This document shows, piece by piece, positions 40,597-47,881 of a stretch of DNA of 47,881 nt; position 1 is the stretch's first letter, and each line of letters begins with the position of its first letter. The notes beneath the pieces were generated by a model. It was not told the DNA's origin. It saw only the letters and a list, made by a program, of their open reading frames with translations, and did not search any database. The stretch is from Isotricha intestinalis (lineage: Eukaryota; Ciliophora; Litostomatea; Vestibuliferida; Isotrichidae): the NCBI GenBank assembly GCA_023807065.1, contig JAJJLU010003595.1:1-47881 (forward strand), given 5' to 3'. The position numbers and the translations under genes are program-made.

Positions 40597-41535
40597 TTAC
40601 AAATTAAATTTTTCAATTGTAGTATTTACTTCTCCATTATACATATATTTTTTAGTGGTCACAATTTTAACTCTTTTTCCACCTTCAAAAACAAACTTTT
40701 CATTTTTTTCAATTTTTCTAACATTTTCCATATTAGGATCATTCTTATTAATTTTATAAATATTTCCAGCAGGATAATCATAATTATAACAATCATTTCC
40801 AGTCTCAAAATAATTTCCTTTTTTAAAATAATAATTATCACCTCCTTTAGCACTATCAGTAAATAAATCAATATTAGGATTTAATCCTGCAACATTTTCA
40901 TTAATATAATTTACTTTTCCACTTCTTTTATAATCATAATCTAAATTAATATCATGATTATATTTATCATTTAATGATTTCCCAGTAATAAAATCAATAG
41001 CATATAATATTACACTAACATTTTTATGAAATTTAGATATTTTTGAAGAACAACCAATTTTATTGTAATTATTATCAAACATCATTTTCCTATTTTTTCT
41101 TTGTTTTCTCCCATCATCAGTAATTAAACTTATGATTAACATTTCAACATTATCATTTCCAAAATCAACTGAAATTCCAATATTTCCTTTAACAGTCCCA
41201 TATCTATCAATAATTTCATGAATATTAACTTGATTAATATTATTCATTTCTCTCGTTCTTGAAAATTGTTCTGCTATTGCTTCAGCTGCTTCTGATAAAT
41301 TTAAATCTGAGTCTAATTTATTTAATGGGGATTGAGAATTCAAAAATTGAATTGATTCTTTAAATGCATTTACTCCTTCTAAAGTTATTAATCTATTTTT
41401 TTTATTTGGAATTTTTAAGACATTTCCTTCAAAATTATTTAATAAATTTTCTATTTTTTTTGAATAGGTTTTTGGTTGTGTTCTTGCCTTATTAATTTCT
41501 GATATTATCGATGAGGTATTTATTCCATAATCCAT
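40597..41535 (-). CDS. CAP/SCP-domain protein lacking the usual histidines
   Basis: 312 aa, no signal peptide. Residues about 8-195 follow the protist CAP (SCP/PR-1) layout: INKARTQPKTYSKKIENLL, the SPLNKLDSDLNLSEAAEAIA helix, IIDRYGTVKGNIGISVDFGN, then SLITDDGRKQRKNRKMMFDN and NKIGCS. In the family the middle positions usually read A-x(3)-H, G-x-x-GEN and DDG-x(3)-RGHR. Here the first His position is Phe, GEN is GNIGIS and RGHR is RKNR, so the metal-binding/active-site histidines are gone. A unique C-terminal part (about 200-312) has Tyr/Gly/Asn-rich sequence and two beta-like repeats (KFVFEGGKRVKIVTTKK). Probably cytosolic and non-catalytic; a binding role is inferred. Divergent to the WD40 gene, 45 bp apart. 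Confidence 0.75.
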   Translation of the reverse strand: MDYGINTSSIISEINKARTQPKTYSKKIENLLNNFEGNVLKIPNKKNRLITLEGVNAFKESIQFLNSQSPLNKLDSDLNLSEAAEAIAEQFSRTREMNNINQVNIHEIIDRYGTVKGNIGISVDFGNDNVEMLIISLITDDGRKQRKNRKMMFDNNYNKIGCSSKISKFHKNVSVILYAIDFITGKSLNDKYNHDINLDYDYKRSGKVNYINENVAGLNPNIDLFTDSAKGGDNYYFKKGNYFETGNDCYNYDYPAGNIYKINKNDPNMENVRKIEKNEKFVFEGGKRVKIVTTKKYMYNGEVNTTIEKFNL

Positions 41536-41580
41536 TAATTATATTATTTTAATTTAAATTTTTATTTTTTTTATTTAAAA
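41536..41580. promoter_or_regulatory. 45-bp divergent spacer (probable bidirectional promoter)
   Basis: Only 45 bp lie between the ATGs of the CAP-like gene (minus) and the WD40 gene (plus), all A/T except isolated bases. Core promoters for both directions must overlap here or extend into coding DNA. No named element can be seen. Confidence 0.5.
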
Positions 41581-43008
41581 ATGTCTGAGTTAAAACCAAT
41601 TATATTGGTCAACAAAATAAAAAAATATAAATTAAATATTAATGATGAAGATTATATTTTAATTCTTACTCCAAAAAAATCAGAAGAAGAAATTAAAATG
41701 AAATTAATCAGAAGTAAAAACCCTTTATATACTTATAGAGCAATAATTTCATTATATGATATAAAAGAATCAAAAACTTTTTCTGAACAAATAAATAACT
41801 TAAATGATTTAATAAATTATTTGTCAGAATCATTTATTTCAAAGTCTTATACCAATTATATTAGAGAAGAAGGAATATTATTAACAATATTCCCCAAAAA
41901 AGAAAATATTTTAATTCCAAATATTCAAATTTTATTAGAAAATTCTTTTTCAGAAAAAGAAATATATCAACAAAAAAAACAAGAAGAAACAATTGAATTA
42001 TTAAAAGAAGAAATAAATTTAGTAAAATTAAACCAAGAAAAAATAGAAAACTTTTTACATAAAAATCAAAATGTAATAAATTCAATAAGAATGGGATTAA
42101 AATTTATTTCAAGTAAATATACATATTTCCAAACATCAGGAGAATGGAGTGAAAACTTCAGAGCAAATTCAATTTCAGTATTACCAAATCATTCAATGAT
42201 ATTAACTCATCAAAACAATATAAAATATATAGATAATGAAACAAAAACACAAAAATTTGAAATTAAAAATGCTCATCAAAAATTAATCTTAACAGTTACT
42301 ATAATTGATAATGAAAATTTTATAACATGTTCAACAGATCATACAATTAAAGTATGGAAAATAGAAAATAATTCATTTGTTGAAATTGATAAATTAATAG
42401 GTCACAATGATTATGTAAGTCAAGTATTATATTTAAAAGATAAATCAATAATTTCAAGTTCAAATGATAAAACAATAAGAATATGGAAAAATATACAAAA
42501 TAAATATCAAAGTATAACAAGTTTTATAACTGCAAATCCAGTTAAAGCACTTTTGAATTTTAATGATAATGTATTTATTTCTGGAGATAATTCTGGTAAT
42601 TTAAATATATATGATAATATATTTTATTGTAAACAATTTACAATTCCTGAATGTGTTATTTTATGGAGTGAATCAATGAAAAAAATTGATGATAATAAAA
42701 TTATTATTGGAGGAGGTTTTGATAAAAAAGTTAAAATAATTGATATTACTCAAAAAAAAATTGAAAATGAAGTTACTGAAGAAATATTAGTTATTGCAAT
42801 TTGTATTATTGATAATTATGTTGTTTTAGGAGGAGCTAAACCTTATAATATTTCAATTAGAACTATTAATTCTTTAACTTTAGTTCAGAGAATTGATATT
42901 GGTTTAGTTAAAGAAATTCATTTTTTAATTAAATTAGAAAATAATGATATTTTAATTATTACTAGCCATGGAGATGAAATTAAATATTTAGCAAGAAATA
43001 ATATTTAA
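41581..43008 (+). CDS. WD40-repeat protein with N-terminal ligand-like domain and coiled coil
   Basis: 475 aa. Residues about 1-125 form an alpha/beta region (IILVNKIKKYKLNINDEDYI) of a type seen before WD repeats in protists but unnamed. A short coiled coil follows at about 130-165 (ETIELLKEEINLVKLNQEKI). The C-terminal part is a beta-propeller of six or seven WD repeats. The clearest are FITCSTDHTIKVWKI and GHNDYVSQVLYLKDKSIISS ending TIRIWKN; later blades are weak. It should be a protein-protein scaffold. No specific complex can be named. Single exon, TAA stop. Confidence 0.75.
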   Translation: MSELKPIILVNKIKKYKLNINDEDYILILTPKKSEEEIKMKLIRSKNPLYTYRAIISLYDIKESKTFSEQINNLNDLINYLSESFISKSYTNYIREEGILLTIFPKKENILIPNIQILLENSFSEKEIYQQKKQEETIELLKEEINLVKLNQEKIENFLHKNQNVINSIRMGLKFISSKYTYFQTSGEWSENFRANSISVLPNHSMILTHQNNIKYIDNETKTQKFEIKNAHQKLILTVTIIDNENFITCSTDHTIKVWKIENNSFVEIDKLIGHNDYVSQVLYLKDKSIISSSNDKTIRIWKNIQNKYQSITSFITANPVKALLNFNDNVFISGDNSGNLNIYDNIFYCKQFTIPECVILWSESMKKIDDNKIIIGGGFDKKVKIIDITQKKIENEVTEEILVIAICIIDNYVVLGGAKPYNISIRTINSLTLVQRIDIGLVKEIHFLIKLENNDILIITSHGDEIKYLARNNI

Positions 43009-43279
43009 ATAATTACTTTTTTAAAAAAATAAATAATAATTATTACATTTTACAAGTTTAAATATTTCTTCAATAATTATATACAGTAAATAATTTAAAC
43101 ATGAAGAATTTCAATTTTTTTTCTAAGCCTTTTTATTAGATAATAAAAGATATCTTAGGAATACTCCTTTTAGAAGTTATATAAAAAAATAAATTTATTT
43201 TTTAATGAATTATTTTTAATTTTGAAAAACCCAAAAAAATTCAGAAAAAAAATAAATATTAATATTGAAAAATAAAGAA

Positions 43280-44293
43280 TTATATTTTTACAACAATTAC
43301 TTTTAAAGAATTTAACCTTATTAATTCTTCATCAATATTATATAAATTTTTCTCTATTTCTGTTTTTCTTTCTTTTTGTTTATTAGATAATCTAGCAATA
43401 GGAAATTGGAATAATTCATCTTCTAATTCTTTTTTTAAATAAGTTAAATCTTTAATTCTATCATTTTTTTCTTCTTCAGATAAAATTCTCATATTTCTAG
43501 GTAATTTATTATTTTCTTTTTCTATATTTTTTTCATCTTCATTTTCACTTTTATATTCTTTATTCATAATTTGATTATTATTTTCATTAATTTTTAATAA
43601 TATTTTCTTTTTATTTTTATCAGAATTTAAATATGAAAAACTATCTTTAATAGGAACAACTTCAGGATTATTAATTTTAGGTAATTTAACACTATTATAT
43701 AAATTACTAAAATATTTTAAACTTCCATTTTTTTCTAAACTATAATCACCTTCTCTTTTTTCTAAAATAACTTTTGAAGATTGAGCTCTTTGTCCTTTTA
43801 ATAAATTAAATTTTACTTTTTGATTTTTTAAATAATCATATAATCTTGGATTTACACTATAATTTCTTTTTGGTCTAGAATTAAATAATAAAAATTTTAA
43901 CGCTTCATTTTCTTGTCTTAATCTTTCTTCTCTCATTTTATATTCTTGTTCTCTAACATAATCTTTATTTTTTTTAATGTAATTTATATTTTTTCTTTGG
44001 AAATAATCATCTTTTATTGTATAATAATTTGTTGTTAACTTTATAGGAGAATTATTTTGGCTTTCATTATCTTTTCCTCTACAATATTCACAATATTTGT
44101 AATGAGATACATTTATTGGATTAGAAAAGTTATTTTCTAATTCTGAATTTTTGTAGATATTTGATATATTATTATAGTAATATTTATTCATTTTTGAAGA
44201 TGAATTATTATTTGATAATAATGGTAAACTATTTGAATAATCTTTCTCTTGATATATATATAGATTTGATATTATATTCCTTATATTATCCAT
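43280..44293 (-). CDS. Enkurin-domain protein (axonemal)
   Basis: 337 aa. The C-terminal 75 residues fit the Enkurin domain: LPRNMRILSEEEKNDRIKDL, LTYLKKELEDELFQFPIARL and RKTEIEKNLYNIDEELIRLN, ending KVIVVKI. This matches the VLPExER-L-x(4)-L...E-L-x(2)-xL-xxxE-KxIxLL-S/R pattern. Upstream are a basic helix (YVREQEYKMREERLRQENEA) and Ser/Asn-rich sequence with a CEYC pair near residue 72. Enkurin and relatives are microtubule inner or adaptor proteins of motile cilia that also bind calmodulin and TRPC channels. It is longer than vertebrate ENKUR (256 aa), and ENKD1-like relatives exist, so orthology is open. Supports a motile-cilium organism. No intron. Confidence 0.75.
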   Translation of the reverse strand: MDNIRNIISNLYIYQEKDYSNSLPLLSNNNSSSKMNKYYYNNISNIYKNSELENNFSNPINVSHYKYCEYCRGKDNESQNNSPIKLTTNYYTIKDDYFQRKNINYIKKNKDYVREQEYKMREERLRQENEALKFLLFNSRPKRNYSVNPRLYDYLKNQKVKFNLLKGQRAQSSKVILEKREGDYSLEKNGSLKYFSNLYNSVKLPKINNPEVVPIKDSFSYLNSDKNKKKILLKINENNNQIMNKEYKSENEDEKNIEKENNKLPRNMRILSEEEKNDRIKDLTYLKKELEDELFQFPIARLSNKQKERKTEIEKNLYNIDEELIRLNSLKVIVVKI

Positions 44294-45467
44294 TTATTTT
44301 TTTACAATTAAAATATATTTTATATTTATTCATTATATTCTTTAATGAAAAAATGATTTTTAAATATTCAAAAACAAAGAAAAAAGTAAAATCATATAAA
44401 ACATTATATTAATTCAAACAGAATTAATAATTTATTCAGAATTATAATATTTTAATTTTTTTTTCAAAATGAGCACATTTATTAAATATTAAAAAGGAAT
44501 TTTACAAAAACAGAAAAGAAGTAAACATATTTCACCAATTATTTTTTGTCCCATTGGATTTAATAAAATTATTATTTCTGATTTTCAGATATTGGATTTT
44601 CATATTGAAAATTTCTATTTCTTTTTGAAATAAATTTTCATAAAATGAATTTATTTTTATTAATTTCTGAAACAAAAATATTCGTAATAAAGAAAAAAAT
44701 AAAAGGTTAAACATTTTGTTTAATTTCTAAAACAAATAATTAATATACTAAACAATTTTGTAAATTTTGATTTGCTGAATCCTTAATCTCCGAAATTCAA
44801 AAATAAAAAAAGAAATAAAATTGAACAATTAATTTATGTTTGAAAAGATATTAATTTTTATTGAATCTTGGAGTGATTTTGAAATTTTTAAAAAGATAAT
44901 CATAAGAATAATATTGTTTCATAATAACATTTTTCTTTTTGTTTTCTAATAAAGATAAAAATAATAAAAAATTGTAAAAAACAATCAATATCAGATACAT
45001 TCGGAAAAAATACTGGAAATAATTTAGAAAAATAACTTATTTATTAAAACTTAATTGTCTCTATTTACTGAAAAAAATATGAATGATTAAAAGAAAAAAA
45101 AATAATATTGAGTTTCAAAGAATATTAGTTTTGTCTTGTTGATAAAATAAAAATAATTAATAAAAATTGTATTCAATTAAATAAAAATAATAAATATTTT
45201 ATGGTTTTCAAATTCATAAATTAATAAACTTGTAATTCTATCTGAAATTTTTATTGAATATAAAATTTTTGAATTAGAAATTTTACTGTTTTAATTTTAA
45301 AATAATCAACATTCTTTTTAATTTTCAAATAGAAATTGTTTTGTTTTGAAATATATGAATATTTAATTTAAATAATAAATTATTCTGATTAATATTAAAA
45401 CAATATTTTTAAAATAAAAAATAATTTATAAATTATTCATTAAAAAATAAAAAAATTAATTTTAAAA
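44294..45467. other. Intergenic region between divergent genes
   Basis: 1.17 kb of AT-rich DNA. A 60-codon minus-strand frame at 44532-44714 starts MFNLLFFSLLRIFLFQKLIK. It has the composition of chance frames and is not called. No RNA gene, repeat or coding fossil is convincing. Promoters of the enkurin-domain gene and the AVL9-MORN gene should lie at the two edges. Confidence 0.5.
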
Positions 45468-47609
45468 ATGGATAATAATGAAGAAGAAAAGAAAGAAAAA
45501 AAGAAAAGTACAATTAATCAATTTATAGAATATATATCAAAATTAAAAATAAAAAAGGAAGAAAATTCAGAAAAATATAATTCAACAAATGAAAATTCAA
45601 TTAAAATAAATTCAAAAAATTTAAATGTACAAAATAAGAAAATTGAAAACGAATTTGAAAATGATTTATATTATTACACTCAATTTCCAAATGTATCAAA
45701 TCCAATATTATTTATAGCAATAATATATTTCCATCATAAAAAAGGTTCAATAATAGAATATACATATCCATCAAAACAAGAATTAATAAAAAATAATAAT
45801 ATCAAATTATTACTTGATGAAAAAAATAAACAATTAACATCTGAAAAAATAATAGATGATATATTTAATCAATTAACAAATTTTTGTTTACCTGATGGAA
45901 TTCATTTTTCAACAAGTGATAATCAATTTTTTATTATTCAAAATTTTAAATATCCTTTATATGGTATTTCTTGTTATAGACAAATTAAAGGAGAAAATGA
46001 TATTAGAAAAGAAAATACAAGAAATTTTACTCAAAAAAGCATTTGTATTATTTCTACTCTTCCTTTATATAGTCATTTATATTCTAAATTATCTATTACT
46101 TTAGAAGCTTATTTTTATCAAGATAATTTAGAAGATAAAAATATTATTTCAGAATTATATAATAATTTCATTGAAGATAAATTTAAAATGGATATTAATG
46201 AAATTTTTTTGTCTTTTAGTGTTAAAAAACTTTTATTATTTACTAAAGAAAAAATATTTACTATTATTAAAATGATTTTATTAGAAAAAAAAATTTTAGC
46301 TTATTCTCATATTAGTGGAAATGTTTGTTCTTTTATTTATAATTTACTTTCTTTAATTCCAGGTCAATTTTTGTTTAATTTAAGACATGGAAATTCTGTT
46401 ATTAATTATATTAAATATTTAAATATGTATGGTTTACCTTTAATTATTTTTAATAATAATTATAAATTTTTCCCTTTAGTTAGTTTATTTGATATTGATA
46501 ATATTGAAAAAGGAAATTATGGTTATTTAATTGGAACTACCAATCAATTAATATTAAAAGAATATACTGATAATAAAAAATATGATTTATTAATAAATAT
46601 TGATACTGGAAAAATTAGTATAAATAATAATCTAAATAAAGATGTTTTTGAAATATCAAAAAATGAGAAAAAATTATATCAATTAATAAACAATAAATTC
46701 AAAACTCTTAATTTAAAATTTGAAAAAGAATTTTGGATAAATTCATTAAAAGAAATAAATGACAACAAAACAAATGAAAATGAAATATTTATCTTAGATG
46801 ATTTTATAAGAAATGAATTTAAAAATTACTTCACAGAATTTTTGAGTGATTTAGATTTATCAATAAATATAATAAAAACTCCAAATTTTTCAATAATAAA
46901 ATTATTAACATTTCAAAAAGATTTAAATAAAAAAACAACAACAATATTAAATAACGAAATTCAAAAAAAATCGATAAAAAAAATAATTCAAAGTCATTAT
47001 AATTCAGACTTTATATTATCATGGATAAAAAATACAAAATCTTTTTATTATTGGTTAAAAAGTCATGATGAAATAATATATAATTTAAGTAAATATATAA
47101 TTCCAAATAAGCCAATTCCAATAATATTAGAAAATGGTTTTTCATATATGGGAAATATATTAAATGGAATTCCGAATGGAAATGGAACATTAACTTCATT
47201 TGATAATAAATATTCATATGATGGTGAATTTAAAGAAGGATTAAAAAATGGTTTTGGTAAATTAGTAATTAATGATGGAACAAAATATTCAGGTCAATTT
47301 TTAAATGATGTTTATAATGGAAATGGTGTTTTATGTGATAAAAATGGAAATATATATGAAGGGGATTTTGAAAAAGGAAAATTTAATGGTTATGGTCATT
47401 ATACTTTAAATAATGGAAATATTTATATTGGAATGTTTAAAAATGATTTATTTAATGGAAAAGGACAATTAATTTATAAAGATGGGACTGTTTATGATGG
47501 AGAATTTATTAATGGAAAAAAAAATGGATATGGTATTATTTTGTATCCCAGTGGATTAAAGACTGAAGGAAAATTTAAAGACGATGTTTTAATTAAAAAT
47601 GACAATTAA
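45468..47609 (+). CDS. AVL9-type DENN protein with C-terminal MORN repeats
   Basis: 713 aa. After an 85-residue charged head, residues about 85-440 carry the AVL9 pattern: LFIAIIYFHHKKGSIIEYTY, NFCLPDGIHFSTSDNQFF, YGISCYRQIKG, RNFTQKSICIISTLPLYSHL, LLLFTKEKIFTIIKMILLEK and LSLIPGQFLF, then YLIGTTNQLIL. AVL9 is a DENN-module protein acting in late secretory traffic, probably on Rab/Arf GTPases. From about residue 560 there are six MORN repeats of about 23 residues (for example YDGEFKEGLKNGFGKLVI and YEGDFEKGKFNGYGHYTL), a module that binds membranes or scaffolds. The combination suggests the DENN activity is targeted to a membrane or cortical structure. Single exon, ATG at 45468. Confidence 0.88.
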   Translation: MDNNEEEKKEKKKSTINQFIEYISKLKIKKEENSEKYNSTNENSIKINSKNLNVQNKKIENEFENDLYYYTQFPNVSNPILFIAIIYFHHKKGSIIEYTYPSKQELIKNNNIKLLLDEKNKQLTSEKIIDDIFNQLTNFCLPDGIHFSTSDNQFFIIQNFKYPLYGISCYRQIKGENDIRKENTRNFTQKSICIISTLPLYSHLYSKLSITLEAYFYQDNLEDKNIISELYNNFIEDKFKMDINEIFLSFSVKKLLLFTKEKIFTIIKMILLEKKILAYSHISGNVCSFIYNLLSLIPGQFLFNLRHGNSVINYIKYLNMYGLPLIIFNNNYKFFPLVSLFDIDNIEKGNYGYLIGTTNQLILKEYTDNKKYDLLINIDTGKISINNNLNKDVFEISKNEKKLYQLINNKFKTLNLKFEKEFWINSLKEINDNKTNENEIFILDDFIRNEFKNYFTEFLSDLDLSINIIKTPNFSIIKLLTFQKDLNKKTTTILNNEIQKKSIKKIIQSHYNSDFILSWIKNTKSFYYWLKSHDEIIYNLSKYIIPNKPIPIILENGFSYMGNILNGIPNGNGTLTSFDNKYSYDGEFKEGLKNGFGKLVINDGTKYSGQFLNDVYNGNGVLCDKNGNIYEGDFEKGKFNGYGHYTLNNGNIYIGMFKNDLFNGKGQLIYKDGTVYDGEFINGKKNGYGIILYPSGLKTEGKFKDDVLIKNDN
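47110..47570 (+). repeat. Six in-frame MORN repeats (about 69 nt each)
   Basis: Diverged tandem units encode Y-x-G-x-F-x(4)-x-G-x-G in the AVL9-MORN gene. The glycine codons (GGA/GGT) at regular spacing form the only periodic G-rich signal in this end of the window. The repeats differ enough at DNA level that slippage is unlikely. Confidence 0.8.
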
Positions 47610-47808
47610 TTTATTTTTTTTACTTTGTATTTTTACTTTATTTTTTTAAATAGTTTTGTTTTTAATATTTTAGTTTTTTCACTTATTTTTATTTATATAT
47701 AATATTTATTCAAATGAAAATTTTTAAATTGATTTATTTTATTTTTTTTAGAGTAAATATTTAAATTCTTTTTTTTTATTTTTTTTACAAAAATCAGTTT
47801 TATAAAAA

Positions 47809-47881
47809 ATGGATAAAGAAAGAAAAGCAATAATAAAAAATTCAGATATGACAGAAGATATGCAACAAGATGCAATTAATG
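47809..47881 (+). CDS. Dynein light chain LC8 (copy 2, cut by window end)
   Basis: Starts at ATG 47809. The 73 bases available encode [20 protein letters not shown] and the next four residues, and they are identical base for base to 13381-13453. The 60 bases upstream share no alignment with the region upstream of copy 1. Partial because the window ends, so whether the rest of the gene is intact cannot be known. Role as for copy 1. Confidence 0.9.
   Translation, partial: MDKERKAIIKNSDMTEDMQQDAIN

Noticed and set aside
44532..44714. 60-codon minus-strand frame starting MFNLLFF
   Set aside because: Chance-like composition; no motif, and no supporting context.
1..47881. CRISPR array, insertion sequence or prokaryotic operon structure
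   Set aside because: No spaced direct repeats, transposase or ribosome-binding sites. Gene families, introns and gene spacing are eukaryotic.

Overview
This is nuclear DNA of a unicellular eukaryote. It is extremely AT-rich (roughly 80 % A+T or more, judged by eye). The genes are mostly single open frames and are preceded by A-runs rather than a ribosome-binding site. Three of them contain spliceosomal mini-introns of 30, 34 and 42 nt. Of 24 genes whose stop is visible, 23 end in TAA, one in TAG and none in TGA. Glutamine and tryptophan are read from CAA/CAG and TGG in the intact genes, so the standard code fits them. The gene content points to a ciliated cell: katanin p60, a TMEM216-type ciliary transition-zone protein, an enkurin-domain protein, two LC8 dynein light chains and a probable dynamitin. 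A GPCR-PIP kinase and a ciliate-style multi-pass membrane protein also fit. My best inference is a macronuclear segment of a standard-code, AT-rich ciliate, for example a litostome such as a rumen entodiniomorph. The genus cannot be read from the sequence.

Layout. 0.5-8.0 kb (minus strand): a small unknown protein, a ghost of a calcium-dependent-kinase-like EF-hand gene, an MFS transporter, the TMEM216-like protein and a DUSP/zinc-finger ubiquitin protease. 8.6-13.7 kb (plus): DNase II, katanin p60, ESCRT-II VPS25 and LC8. 14.2-20.9 kb: unknown basic protein, LRR/coiled-coil/EF-hand protein, dynamitin-like protein, calmodulin-like protein and PIN-like carrier. 21.0-32.7 kb: ciliate-type membrane protein, AGC-like kinase, coiled-coil protein, Aquarius helicase and GPCR-PIPK. 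34.2-34.9 kb: KDEL receptor. 34.9-40.5 kb: a block of broken genes. 40.6-47.6 kb: degenerate CAP protein, WD40 protein, enkurin-domain protein and AVL9-MORN fusion. The last 73 nt are the start of a second LC8 gene, identical in sequence to the first.

The genes are independent eukaryotic units rather than an operon. Several neighbours are divergent and separated by only 45-171 bp, so they may share promoters. Common themes are microtubules and cilia (katanin, LC8, dynamitin, TMEM216, enkurin), endomembrane traffic (KDEL receptor, VPS25, AVL9, GPCR-PIPK) and splicing (Aquarius).

The most unusual observations are: the identical LC8 5' ends 34 kb apart with unrelated upstream DNA; ghost genes whose in-frame stops are mostly TAA/TAG, including one frame that runs 110 codons without an indel but with eight stops; an Aquarius homologue in a genome whose introns are shorter than the distance at which Aquarius normally contacts RNA; and a CAP-domain protein that has lost its characteristic histidines.
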